Part shown: in pieces, positions 50,462 to 59,423 of the stretch
Numbering within the stretch: the first letter of the stretch is position 1
How the letters are laid out: every line of letters starts with the position of its first letter
NCBI GenBank assembly: GCA_003599885.1
Contig: QZKW01000030.1
Span: 117,247 to 181,246 of the forward strand
Length of the DNA: 64,000 nt
Direction: 5' to 3'
Origin: Desulfobacteraceae bacterium
GTDB taxonomy: Bacteria; Desulfobacterota; Desulfobacteria; Desulfobacterales; Desulfosalsimonadaceae
The notes under the pieces: generated by a model
Told to the model about the DNA's origin: nothing
What the model saw: only the letters and a program-made list of their open reading frames with translations
Databases searched by the model: none
Position numbers and translations under genes: made by a program

Positions 50462-53400
50462 CTACCGGATATCCGCATGATATTCCTGAAGTGACTTGGG
50501 CTTGGAGATTCCCTGCCGCCGGGCCCGGATGCCCTTGGCTGCGGCCAGGGCCGATGCGATAGTAGTAATATACGGCACCTTGTAATTGATGGCTGCCTTG
50601 CGGATATAAGAATCGTCCTCCTGACTGTCCTTCCCGCTCGGCGTATTGATAACTAATTGAATATTATTATTTTTTATCTCATCCACAATATCGGGCCGGC
50701 CGTAACCGAGTTTTTTGACCGGCTCGGACATGATGCCATGATCCGCAAGGAACTGGCGGGTACCGTTGGTAGCCAAAATTTTAAAATTCAAATCCTGAAA
50801 CAACCGGGCGGTCTCTAAAGCGCCGGGTTTATCCGCATCCGCCACAGTAAACAGCACCGTGCCCTCCAGAGGCAGGGACGTCTTTGTCGCCTCCTGGGCT
50901 TTGAAAAACGCGAGCCCGAAGGAGTCTGCCATGCCCAGCACTTCCCCGGTGGATCGCATTTCCGGCCCCAGCACCGGGTCCACTTCCGGAAACATATTAA
51001 ACGGAAACACGGCTTCCTTGACCCCGAAATGGGGAATGGTTTTGTGGCGGAGATCAAATTCGGACAATTTTTTGCCCAGCATGACCTGGGTGGCGATTCT
51101 GGCCATGGAAATATTGCACACCTTGGACACCAGGGGCACGGTTCGGGACGCCCGGGGATTGGCCTCCAGAATATAGACCGTATCGTCGGCAATGGCGTAT
51201 TGAATATTCATGAGTCCCACCACTCCGAGCTCGATAGCGATTCTTCGGGTATATTCCTGAATGGTTTCAATATGTTTGAGTGGAATACTTACCGGCGGGA
51301 TCACGCAAGCGGAATCCCCGGAATGGACCCCGGCCAGCTCAATATGCTCCATCACTGCGGGCACAAACGCGTCAGTGCCGTCTGATATGGCGTCCGCTTC
51401 CGCCTCAATGGCGTTCTGGAGGAATTTGTCGATCAGAATGGGCCGTTCCGGCGACACATCCACCGCTGCCGCCACATACTGTTTCAGCATGTCCGCATCC
51501 TGAACCACCATCATGGCCCGGCCGCCCAACACATAAGAGGGCCGCACCATGAGCGGATAGCCGATGCGGGCCGCCACTTCCAAAGCCTGGGCCTCTGTGT
51601 GGGCCATGCCGGATTCGGGCTGGGGGATGCCCATTTTTTTAATGACCTGCCGGAAACGGTCCCGGTCTTCCGCCAGATCAATGGTTTCCGGGGAAGTGCC
51701 CAAAATCGGCACCCCGGCTTCCGCCAGTTCTCTGGCTATATTGAGGGGAGTCTGGCCCCCAAACTGGACAATGACGCCTTCGGGTTTTTCCTTTTCATAA
51801 ATGGACAGCACATCTTCCACGGTCAGGGGCTCAAAATACAGCTTGTCCGATGTGTCATAATCCGTGGACACGGTTTCCGGGTTGCAGTTCACCATGATGG
51901 ATTCAAATTTTGCGTCCCGGATGGCGAAGGCCGCATGCACACAGCAGTAATCAAATTCAATGCCCTGGCCGATGCGGTTGGGTCCGCCCCCCAGCACCAT
52001 GATTTTCCGGTTGTTGCTCACCGGCACCCGGTCCGGCGCATTATAGGTGGAATAATAATAGGCGGCATCCGCCACACCGCTCACCGGCACCGGTTCCCAG
52101 GCTTCTGCAACGCCTAAAGAGATCCGCTTTTCCCGAATGATTTTTTCCGGGACTTCCAGCAGTTTGGCCAGGTATTTATCCGCGAACCCGTCTTTTTTCG
52201 CCTGGACCAGCAGCGCGTCCGGCGGCAACTGTCCCTTGTGCTTGAGAATGTCTTCCTCAAGCATCACCAGTTCCTTCATCTGCCGGATGAACCAGGGTTT
52301 GATATGGGTAAGTTCATAGAGCCTGTCAATGTCCGCCCCTTTCCGGATCGCTTCATACATAATCCATTGACGCTCGCTGGTGGGGGTGCTGACCAGTGAC
52401 ATCAGTTCCGCAAGGGTCTTTTTATTAAAATCCTTCGCAAACCCCAGTCCGTGGCGGCCGTTTTCCAAAGAGCGGATGGCTTTCTGAAACGCTTCCTTAT
52501 AATTTTTTCCGATGCTCATGACCTCGCCCACTGCCCGCATCTGCGTGCCCAGGCGGTCTTCCACGCCCTTGAATTTTTCAAAGGCCCACCGGGCGAATTT
52601 AACCACCACGTAATCTCCGGACGGGGTGTATTTTTCCAAAGTTCCGTCCCGCCAGTAGGGGATTTCGTCCATGGTCATGCCGCCCGCCAGCCAGGCGGAC
52701 ACCAGGGCGATGGGAAAGCCCGTGGCCTTGGAGGCAAGCGCCGATGACCGAGAGGTGCGGGGGTTGATTTCAATCACCACCACCCGGCCGGTTTTCGGAT
52801 CATGGGCGAACTGGACGTTGGTGCCGCCGATCACCTCAATGGCCTCCACAATGGCGTAGGAATAATCCTGAAGCCGCTTCTGGAGTTCCGTTGATATGGT
52901 CAGCATGGGTGCCGTGCAATAGGAATCCCCGGTATGGACCCCCATGGCGTCCACATTTTCAATAAAGCAAACGGTGATCATCTGATTTTTCGCGTCCCGG
53001 ACCACCTCCAGTTCCAGTTCCTCCCAGCCCAGCACCGATTCTTCCACCAGCACCTGATGGACCAGGCTGGCTGCCAATCCTCTGGACGCAATCACCCGGA
53101 GTTCTTCAACATTATACACAAGCCCGCCGCCGGTTCCTCCCATGGTGTAAGCCGGCCGGATGACCACCGGATATCCCAGGGTGTCCGCGACCCGCTCCGC
53201 GTCTTCCACCGTGTGGACCGCCTCGCTTTTCGGCATGTCAATGCCGATTTTGTTCATGGTTTCCTTAAAAGCGGTTCGGTCCTCACCCCGCTCAATGGCG
53301 CCCAGATTGACGCCGATGATGTTTACCCCGTATTTTTCCAATATGCCCTGGGCCGCCAGTTCCGAGGTCAGATTCAGGGCGGACTGGCCGCCCAGATTCG

Positions 53401-53662
53401 GCAAGAGTGCGTCCGGACGTTCTTTTTCAATAATCCACTCCATGGTCGGCACATTTAACGGCTCAATATAGGTGATATCCGCCATTCCAGGATCTGTCAT
53501 AATGGTGGCGGGATTCGAATTCACCAGCACGATCTGATAACCTAAGGACCGCAGGGCTTTGCACGCCTGGGTGCCTGAATAATCAAATTCACAGGCCTGT
53601 CCGATAATAATGGGACCGGACCCGATAATCATGACTTTATTAATATTCTCCAGTCTGGGCAT
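50462..53662 (-). CDS. carB: Carbamoyl-phosphate synthase large subunit
   Basis: 1066 aa (E. coli 1073). Two homologous halves each with an ATP-grasp (ends EINPRTSRSSALASKATG and EANPRASRTVPLVSKV), an oligomerisation region between, and a C-terminal methylglyoxal-synthase-like allosteric domain (about 935-1066, LFTVADADKPGALE...). Makes carbamoyl phosphate for arginine and pyrimidines from bicarbonate, ATP and ammonia passed from CarA. No carA in the window. Starts with MPRLENINKVMIIGSGPIIIGQACEFDYSG. The purF-like gene lies 127 bases upstream on the same strand. Confidence 0.97.
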   Translation of the reverse strand: MPRLENINKVMIIGSGPIIIGQACEFDYSGTQACKALRSLGYQIVLVNSNPATIMTDPGMADITYIEPLNVPTMEWIIEKERPDALLPNLGGQSALNLTSELAAQGILEKYGVNIIGVNLGAIERGEDRTAFKETMNKIGIDMPKSEAVHTVEDAERVADTLGYPVVIRPAYTMGGTGGGLVYNVEELRVIASRGLAASLVHQVLVEESVLGWEELELEVVRDAKNQMITVCFIENVDAMGVHTGDSYCTAPMLTISTELQKRLQDYSYAIVEAIEVIGGTNVQFAHDPKTGRVVVIEINPRTSRSSALASKATGFPIALVSAWLAGGMTMDEIPYWRDGTLEKYTPSGDYVVVKFARWAFEKFKGVEDRLGTQMRAVGEVMSIGKNYKEAFQKAIRSLENGRHGLGFAKDFNKKTLAELMSLVSTPTSERQWIMYEAIRKGADIDRLYELTHIKPWFIRQMKELVMLEEDILKHKGQLPPDALLVQAKKDGFADKYLAKLLEVPEKIIREKRISLGVAEAWEPVPVSGVADAAYYYSTYNAPDRVPVSNNRKIMVLGGGPNRIGQGIEFDYCCVHAAFAIRDAKFESIMVNCNPETVSTDYDTSDKLYFEPLTVEDVLSIYEKEKPEGVIVQFGGQTPLNIARELAEAGVPILGTSPETIDLAEDRDRFRQVIKKMGIPQPESGMAHTEAQALEVAARIGYPLMVRPSYVLGGRAMMVVQDADMLKQYVAAAVDVSPERPILIDKFLQNAIEAEADAISDGTDAFVPAVMEHIELAGVHSGDSACVIPPVSIPLKHIETIQEYTRRIAIELGVVGLMNIQYAIADDTVYILEANPRASRTVPLVSKVCNISMARIATQVMLGKKLSEFDLRHKTIPHFGVKEAVFPFNMFPEVDPVLGPEMRSTGEVLGMADSFGLAFFKAQEATKTSLPLEGTVLFTVADADKPGALETARLFQDLNFKILATNGTRQFLADHGIMSEPVKKLGYGRPDIVDEIKNNNIQLVINTPSGKDSQEDDSYIRKAAINYKVPYITTIASALAAAKGIRARRQGISKPKSLQEYHADIR

Positions 53663-53789
53663 GGTATTCTCCTTGTTATGTATTGATGATTATTTGAAGT
53701 AGTCAGGAAACAGGGGCCAGAAACCAGAATATAATAAGGATCATTACCGAATTTTTCTGACTCCTGACTTCCGGATGCTGACGTCTGTT

Positions 53790-55193
53790 TTAAAAGCTGC
53801 TCGTGCCGTCCCAGCAGTGCGTACACAACTTTTCCTTCGGCAGTCCGATGGCAACGACCAGGTCTTCGAGGCGTTGGTATTTAAGCGTCGTCACCTTGAG
53901 CCGATCCCGGATACGCCGGACCATCTCAGTGTTTTCCGCTGATCCGGAAACCGCGTATTTTTTGATGTCTTTAAAATCAGGCCCTTCAATTTCATGAATC
54001 ACTTTCCGCCCGATCAGGTCCAGGGTGGACCGGGAGGTGGAAAAATTTAAAAATTCACACGGAAATACCAGTGTGGGGCAAGCAGTCCGCATGTGGACTT
54101 CGCGCGCCCCGATATCAAACAACACCTGAATATTTTCTTTGAGCTGGGTTCCCCTCACCACCGAATCATCGCAAAAAAGCAGCCGTTTTCCATTAATCAG
54201 TTCCTGGACCGGGATCAGCTTCATCCGGGCGACCAGGTCCCGGGTCTGCTGGTTCTGGGGCATAAAACTTCTCGGCCAGGTTGGGGTGTACTTAACAAAC
54301 GGTCGATTATAGGGAATGTTCCGGCAATTGGCATAACCGATGGCGTGACCGATGCCCGAATCCGGAATCCCCGAAACCACATCCACCGCAATGGTATCAT
54401 CCTTTGCCAGAGCACATCCGCACCGGTAACGGACCTGCTCCACATTGATATTTTCATAACCGGAAGCCGGATATCCATAATACACCCATAAAAAAGAGCA
54501 GATCTGCATCCGCTCATTCGGTTTCCTTACCTGCTCATATCCGTCAGCCGTTAAAAACACGATTTCACCGGGCCCAATGTATTTTTCAATGGCATATCCC
54601 AGGTTAAAAAACGCACAAGTTTCAAAGGACACTGCAAACGCATCTTGTTTGCGGCCAATTACAATGGGCGTTCTGCCCAGCTTGTCTCTGGCGGCATAAA
54701 TTCCTTTTTCGGTCAAGAGCAGGATGGAACACGAGCCCTGAACCGTCTCCTGGGCATGGGCAAGTCCCTCTGCAAAGGTGCTTCCCTGACTGATGAGCAT
54801 GGCCACCAGTTCCGTGGGATTTATCTGATCTTCTCCGGATTCTGAAAAATTAACACGATCACGAAAGGCTTTTTGGGCGATTTCTTGCAGATTATTGATT
54901 TTCCCCACGGTGGCGATGCTGAACGTGCCCAGATGGGAGCCGATAATGAGAGGCTGGGAATCCGTGTCGCTGATGACTCCGATCCCTTTTTCCCCTTGAA
55001 GGTTCGATAGTTCCGGCTCCAGTTTGGTCCGGAAATAACTGTCCTCAATGTTTTTGATTGTTTTCTTAAAGCCGTTTTTATTATTGACCGCAATGCCTCC
55101 CCGGCGCGTGCCGAGGTGGGAATGATAGTCGGTTCCATAAAACACATCCGTAACGCAATCCGTTTTGGCAACGCACCCAAAAAATCCACCCAT
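53790..55193 (-). CDS. PurF-like amidophosphoribosyltransferase with degenerate glutaminase domain
   Basis: 467 aa. The C-terminal phosphoribosyltransferase half is well kept (FCDDSVVRGTQ, the PRPP loop; VSGIPDSGIG). The N-terminal glutamine-hydrolysing half is altered at key points: the nucleophile Cys after Met is replaced by Gly (MGGFFGC), the RYST-type arginine region reads VISDTD, and the HNG motif reads VGK. Glutamine hydrolysis is therefore unlikely, and ammonia may be used directly or another reaction catalysed. ATG 55193 has GGAGG about 9 bases ahead and gives the family start; the frame extends to 55238. PurF-like proteins opening MGGFFG are known to me from Bacteroides as well. Confidence 0.85.
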   Translation of the reverse strand: MGGFFGCVAKTDCVTDVFYGTDYHSHLGTRRGGIAVNNKNGFKKTIKNIEDSYFRTKLEPELSNLQGEKGIGVISDTDSQPLIIGSHLGTFSIATVGKINNLQEIAQKAFRDRVNFSESGEDQINPTELVAMLISQGSTFAEGLAHAQETVQGSCSILLLTEKGIYAARDKLGRTPIVIGRKQDAFAVSFETCAFFNLGYAIEKYIGPGEIVFLTADGYEQVRKPNERMQICSFLWVYYGYPASGYENINVEQVRYRCGCALAKDDTIAVDVVSGIPDSGIGHAIGYANCRNIPYNRPFVKYTPTWPRSFMPQNQQTRDLVARMKLIPVQELINGKRLLFCDDSVVRGTQLKENIQVLFDIGAREVHMRTACPTLVFPCEFLNFSTSRSTLDLIGRKVIHEIEGPDFKDIKKYAVSGSAENTEMVRRIRDRLKVTTLKYQRLEDLVVAIGLPKEKLCTHCWDGTSSF

Positions 55194-55316
55194 ACTGATT
55201 AATCCTCCATAAATTAAAAACATCCAATTAAGGCACACTTAATTACTCATAAATCAGAAGATTTTGCAAAAAAAGATTCAACGTCATTTAAAAAAAACTG
55301 GCGGCAAAAAAATCCC

Positions 55317-55345
55317 TTGACAAGAACGCGCCCATCAAATAAAAC
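55317..55345 (+). promoter_or_regulatory. Sigma-70 promoter for the tetR-SulP operon
   Basis: TTGACA (55317-55322), 17-base spacer, TAAAAC (55340-55345). The -10 is imperfect, and the region overlaps the first operator dyad, consistent with repression by the encoded regulator. Confidence 0.5.
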
Positions 55346-55380
55346 TGATTCATCAGTCAGCTTAACTGATCAATCAGTTA
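55344..55380. promoter_or_regulatory. Tandem TetR-type operators
   Basis: Two dyads of ACTGAT-N2-ATCAGT: 55344-55357 (arms 6 bases) and 55363-55380 (arms 8 bases, TAACTGAT/ATCAGTTA). Their centres are 21 bases apart, two turns of the helix. They follow TTGACA (55317-55322) and cover the expected -10 and start site, ahead of the TetR gene at 55428. Autorepression is likely. Confidence 0.75.
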
Positions 55381-55427
55381 GTTTTTGCCCCACTCATCCA
55401 AAGACGCCACCGGCCAGGTTATCGACG

Positions 55428-56021
55428 ATGTCCAGAAAAAAAGAAATACTGAAAACCGCAACCCTACTTTTCGCCACAAACGGATTTAATGAAACGTCCA
55501 TGGCGGAAGTTGCCAAAGCAAGCGGCGTTGCCACCGCCACCATTTTTTACCATTTCAACTCAAAGGACGACCTTTTTTTGTCTGTTCTCAGCAATGTCAA
55601 AGATGGCATTCTTGAAGAGTTTTCCCAATATTTCGGGGAAAAAACTTTTGAGAGCGGTCTTGAAATGCTCGAAGGAAGCGTTTCCTTTTATCTATACCTG
55701 GCAGGCTCCAGGTCAGAGTGGTTTCTTCTGCTGCACCGGTATTACCCCTACAAACTGGCGGAAGAAAATGAAACCTGCCGGCGACACCTGGAAGATATTT
55801 ACAATTGTTTTGTCGATATTTTCGAGAAAGCCCTGGTTCAAGGTCAGGCCGACGGATCTATCGGCTCTTTACCCCCCCGTAAAACAGCGCTGGTGATTCT
55901 GTCCACAGTGGATGGTATTGTCCGGTTCAAAAACTGCAATTTATATGATGCGGGCGCTCTTTACAACGAACTGATCGCCTGCATCCGGAAAATGGCGGCC
56001 AATCAAAATCAGAAACAATAG
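55428..56021 (+). CDS. TetR/AcrR-family transcriptional regulator
   Basis: 197 aa. N-terminal helix-turn-helix (SRKKEILKTATLLFATNGFNETSMAEVAKASGVATATIFYHFNSKDDLF) and a C-terminal helical ligand domain. The ATG at 55428 begins the HTH exactly; the upstream frame from 55317 contains the promoter. Two operator dyads just upstream suggest autorepression, and the SulP gene follows with an SD overlapping its stop, so it controls the anion transporter and probably the signalling genes after it. Ligand unknown. Confidence 0.92.
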   Translation: MSRKKEILKTATLLFATNGFNETSMAEVAKASGVATATIFYHFNSKDDLFLSVLSNVKDGILEEFSQYFGEKTFESGLEMLEGSVSFYLYLAGSRSEWFLLLHRYYPYKLAEENETCRRHLEDIYNCFVDIFEKALVQGQADGSIGSLPPRKTALVILSTVDGIVRFKNCNLYDAGALYNELIACIRKMAANQNQKQ

Positions 56022-56033
56022 GTGGTGTTTTCA

Positions 56034-58160
56034 ATGATCCATAAATTTTTTCCTTTCATCTCCTGGATGAAAGAGTACAATTTTGAAAAGCTGAAAATCG
56101 ATTCCCTGTCCGGCCTGACCGTGGCCCTGGTCCTGATCCCGCAGTCCATGGCCTATGCCCAGCTGGCCGGCATGCCGTCCTACTATGGATTGTATGCCTC
56201 GTTCCTCCCCCCCGTTATCGCGTCCCTGTTCGGGTCCAGCCGCCAACTGGCCACTGGCCCCGTGGCTGTTGTGTCCCTGATGACCGCCGCCTCATTGGGT
56301 CCCCTGGCCAGCGCCGGGAGCGCCGGGTATATCGCGTATGCCATTCTGCTGGCGCTGATGGTGGGGATTTTCCAGTTTTCCCTGGGCGTATTGCGGCTCG
56401 GCGTGGTGGTGAATTTCCTTTCCCATCCGGTGGTGAACGGGTTCACCAATGCGGCAGCCATTATCATCGCCTCTTCCCAGCTTTCCAAAATGTTCGGGGT
56501 GGATGTGGACTCGGCAACCCATCATTATGAAACCATCATCCGGGTATGCGAGGCGGCGTTTCATTACACCCACTGGCCGACCCTTGCCATGGGAGTGCTG
56601 GCCTTCGGCATCATGTATGGCCTCAAACGCGTCAATCCGAGAATTCCCAATGTGCTGGTGGCGGTTCTGATCACAACAACCCTTTCCTGGGTCATGGGAT
56701 TCGAACACAACGCAACAGTGAGTGTCAATGCCATCGAAGTTCCGGAGGTTCAAACGCTGATCTCTAATTTTAACCAAGCGATCAGCTCAATCGATACCGC
56801 TACGGAGATGCGCACCCAGGCCATGAAAGCGGTAGAAAAGGCCAAAGCCGGCCACGACGACATGGGGCTCTTGAACGCGACCCACAACATCGATCTGATT
56901 AATTACCAAATCGATCAGTCCCAGAAAAAGGCCGCGCAGAATCGCCAGAAACTCCGGGCCATGCTTTTTTATGGTATCGAAACCAATGATAATACCATGT
57001 CTTTCAGGCTAAAGGATGATCCGGCGGTCAGGGATCAAAAAGATACCCGGGTGTGGCGGATCAAAGTCCGCAACAAAGTCCTGGATCCCCAAAAAATAAC
57101 GATGACCGGGGGCGGCGCAGTGGTCGGTGAGGTTCCCAAAGGCCTGCCCGCCTTTTCAATCCCGAAAATCGATTTCAAAGTCATGCTGCACCTGTTTCCG
57201 TTTGCAGCCATCATCGCGCTCCTGGGATTCATGGAAGCCATTTCCATTGCCAAAGCCATGGCAGCCAAGACCGGCCAGCGTCTGGACCCCAACCAGGAAC
57301 TCATCGGCCAGGGCCTGGCCAATATTCTTGGGTCCGCAAGCCAGAGCTACGCTGTATCCGGGTCTTTTTCCCGTTCCGCGGTCAATCTGCAGGCCGGGGC
57401 CATGACCGGCTTGTCCAGCGCCTTTACCAGCCTGACGGTGGTGATTGCGTTGCTCTTCCTCACTCCCTTGCTGTATAATCTGCCCCAGGCGGTTCTGGCT
57501 GCGGTCATCATGCTGGCGGTCATCGGGCTCGTCAATGTCAGCGGGTTCGTCCACGCCTGGAATGTCCAGTGGTATGACGGCGCCATTTCCATCATTACTT
57601 TTCTGTGCACCCTGGCCTTCGCACCCCATCTGGATAAGGGCATCATGGTAGGCGTCGTTCTGTCGCTGGGAATGTTTTTATACAAAAGCATGCGTCCGAC
57701 CGTCACCTCCCTGTCCCGGCATGAGGATGAAGCACTGCGGGATGCCATGACCCACGGGCTGGCCCAATGCGAATACATCGACCTGGTCCGGTTTGAAGGC
57801 CCGCTGTTTTTCGCCAACGCCAGTTATCTGGAAGACAAAATCAACGAGCGCATGATGGAACGGAAGAACCTGAAGCATATCGTAATTGTGGCCAACGCCA
57901 TCAACGACATAGACGCATCCGGAGAGGAAGTGCTGTCCCTGCTCATTGAAAATGTCAGAAGCGCAGGCGTTCAGCTATCATTTAGCGGCGTGAACGAATC
58001 GGTGATGAAAGTATTCCAGCGGACCCATCTCATGGCCAAAATCCGCCCGGAGAACATCTATCCGACCATGGAAAAAGCCATTTGTGCGGTTCATGCACAT
58101 GCCCATCAGAACGGACAGGAATCGCATTGCCCGCTAACCACGGTTTGCCGAATTGCTTAG
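56034..58160 (+). CDS. SulP-family anion transporter with a large insertion and STAS domain
   Basis: 708 aa. Transmembrane region (about residues 15-210 and 365-550) with SulP signatures (ALVLIPQSMAYAQLAGMPSYYGLYASFLP; ATGPVAVVSLM), then a C-terminal STAS domain (about 580-690). STAS has Asp-x-Ser-Gly around Ser629, the phosphorylatable position of anti-sigma-antagonist-type STAS domains. Most SulP proteins run straight from the central helices to VVGEVPKGLPAFSIP; here a ~138-residue hydrophilic segment, partly coiled-coil (residues about 226-362), is inserted between. Substrate unassigned, sulfate or bicarbonate being usual. AGGTGG lies 8 bases ahead of ATG 56034. It opens the signalling cluster. 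Confidence 0.9.
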   Translation: MIHKFFPFISWMKEYNFEKLKIDSLSGLTVALVLIPQSMAYAQLAGMPSYYGLYASFLPPVIASLFGSSRQLATGPVAVVSLMTAASLGPLASAGSAGYIAYAILLALMVGIFQFSLGVLRLGVVVNFLSHPVVNGFTNAAAIIIASSQLSKMFGVDVDSATHHYETIIRVCEAAFHYTHWPTLAMGVLAFGIMYGLKRVNPRIPNVLVAVLITTTLSWVMGFEHNATVSVNAIEVPEVQTLISNFNQAISSIDTATEMRTQAMKAVEKAKAGHDDMGLLNATHNIDLINYQIDQSQKKAAQNRQKLRAMLFYGIETNDNTMSFRLKDDPAVRDQKDTRVWRIKVRNKVLDPQKITMTGGGAVVGEVPKGLPAFSIPKIDFKVMLHLFPFAAIIALLGFMEAISIAKAMAAKTGQRLDPNQELIGQGLANILGSASQSYAVSGSFSRSAVNLQAGAMTGLSSAFTSLTVVIALLFLTPLLYNLPQAVLAAVIMLAVIGLVNVSGFVHAWNVQWYDGAISIITFLCTLAFAPHLDKGIMVGVVLSLGMFLYKSMRPTVTSLSRHEDEALRDAMTHGLAQCEYIDLVRFEGPLFFANASYLEDKINERMMERKNLKHIVIVANAINDIDASGEEVLSLLIENVRSAGVQLSFSGVNESVMKVFQRTHLMAKIRPENIYPTMEKAICAVHAHAHQNGQESHCPLTTVCRIA

Positions 58161-58190
58161 ATAAAAACCAAAATAAAAAGGAATCCAAAT

Positions 58191-59414
58191 ATGTCAATTA
58201 TCTCCATCTTCAGCGGAACATACTGCAACAGCGAAACCATCGTTGAAAAGTGCGCCGCGCAAACGGGTTTCCGGTTGCTTGATGATCAGATGATGGCTGC
58301 CGAAGCCGGCCGGATATCAGGTCTTTCCGACCGGAAAATCAAAGGGGCCTTTTCAGCCAGAACCTCGATTTTCAATCAGTTCACCCATGAAAAAGAACGA
58401 TCCATCGCCTACCTGCGGCTGGCCCTGGCCGGAATGATCGGTACCGACAATCTGATCATCGATGGCGCGACCGGCCTGCTGATCCCCGATACCATCAGCC
58501 ATGTGCTGCGGGTCTGCATTATCGCAGACATGAAAGCCCGGCTGCTGACCGCCCAGCAGCAGGAGAAGGTATCGGAAAAAGAAGCCGCCGCCCTGATCCG
58601 AAAACACGATGAAAACCGGGCCGCATGGGTCAATACATTGCGGAGAGTCAATGATCCCTGGAGTCCGTCACTCTATGACATCATTATTCCTTCAGATAAA
58701 ATACCGATGGAGGAAGCGATCCGGCTGATTTCCCAGCATGCCGCATCCGATGTCGTCCAGATGACGGACCGCTCCAGACAGGCCATATCCGACTTTCAGC
58801 TGGCTGCCCGCGCCGGGGAAGCGCTGGCCAATGCCGGTCACGATGTCACCACCGCCGCCAAAAACGGGACCGTGACCATTACCATCAACAAGCACGTCCT
58901 GATGCTGTCCCGTCTGGAAGAAGAGCTCAAACAGATTGTTGAGAAAATTCCGGGGGTGAAGGCTGTGGAAACCCGGGTGGGCGAAAATTTTCATCAGCCG
59001 GATATTTACCGGAAATACGACTTCCAAATGCCGTCTAAAATCCTTCTGGTGGATGACGAGCGGGAATTCGTCCAGACCCTTTCCGAACGCCTCATCATGC
59101 GGGACATGGGTTCAGCCGTGGCCTATGACGGCGAATCGGCACTCTCCATGGTCGATGAAGAAGAACCGGAAGTCATGATCCTGGACCTGAAAATGCCCGG
59201 CATTGACGGCATTGAAGTCCTGCGGCAGGTCAAAGCAACGCGACCGGGCATTGAAGTCATTATTCTGACCGGGCACGGCTCGGAAGCTGACCGGCAGATC
59301 TGCATGCAGCTCGGCGCCTTCGCCTATCTGCATAAACCGGTGGATATCGACATACTGAGCAAAACCCTGAAAGCAGCCAATGAAAAAGTGCAGCAGCTTA
59401 AAAATAAAGCGTAG
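58191..59414 (+). CDS. Cytidylate-kinase-like / BON-like / receiver fusion protein
   Basis: 407 aa of unusual architecture. Residues 1-190 resemble the cytidylate-kinase-like family, but the P-loop (FSGTYCNSETI) has lost the GK[ST] motif, so nucleotide binding is doubtful. Residues about 195-270 read like a BON-type domain (GHDVTTAAKNGTVTITINKHVLMLSRLEEELKQIVEKIPGVKAVETRV). Residues 278-395 are a full receiver with Asp332 in MILDLKMPGIDG. I know of no described protein of this exact layout. It follows the SulP gene by 30 bases and precedes a Cache-type kinase by 9. Function unknown; a phosphorylation-controlled regulator of the transporter is a reasonable guess. Confidence 0.75.
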   Translation: MSIISIFSGTYCNSETIVEKCAAQTGFRLLDDQMMAAEAGRISGLSDRKIKGAFSARTSIFNQFTHEKERSIAYLRLALAGMIGTDNLIIDGATGLLIPDTISHVLRVCIIADMKARLLTAQQQEKVSEKEAAALIRKHDENRAAWVNTLRRVNDPWSPSLYDIIIPSDKIPMEEAIRLISQHAASDVVQMTDRSRQAISDFQLAARAGEALANAGHDVTTAAKNGTVTITINKHVLMLSRLEEELKQIVEKIPGVKAVETRVGENFHQPDIYRKYDFQMPSKILLVDDEREFVQTLSERLIMRDMGSAVAYDGESALSMVDEEEPEVMILDLKMPGIDGIEVLRQVKATRPGIEVIILTGHGSEADRQICMQLGAFAYLHKPVDIDILSKTLKAANEKVQQLKNKA

Positions 59415-59423
59415 ATAAAACCT

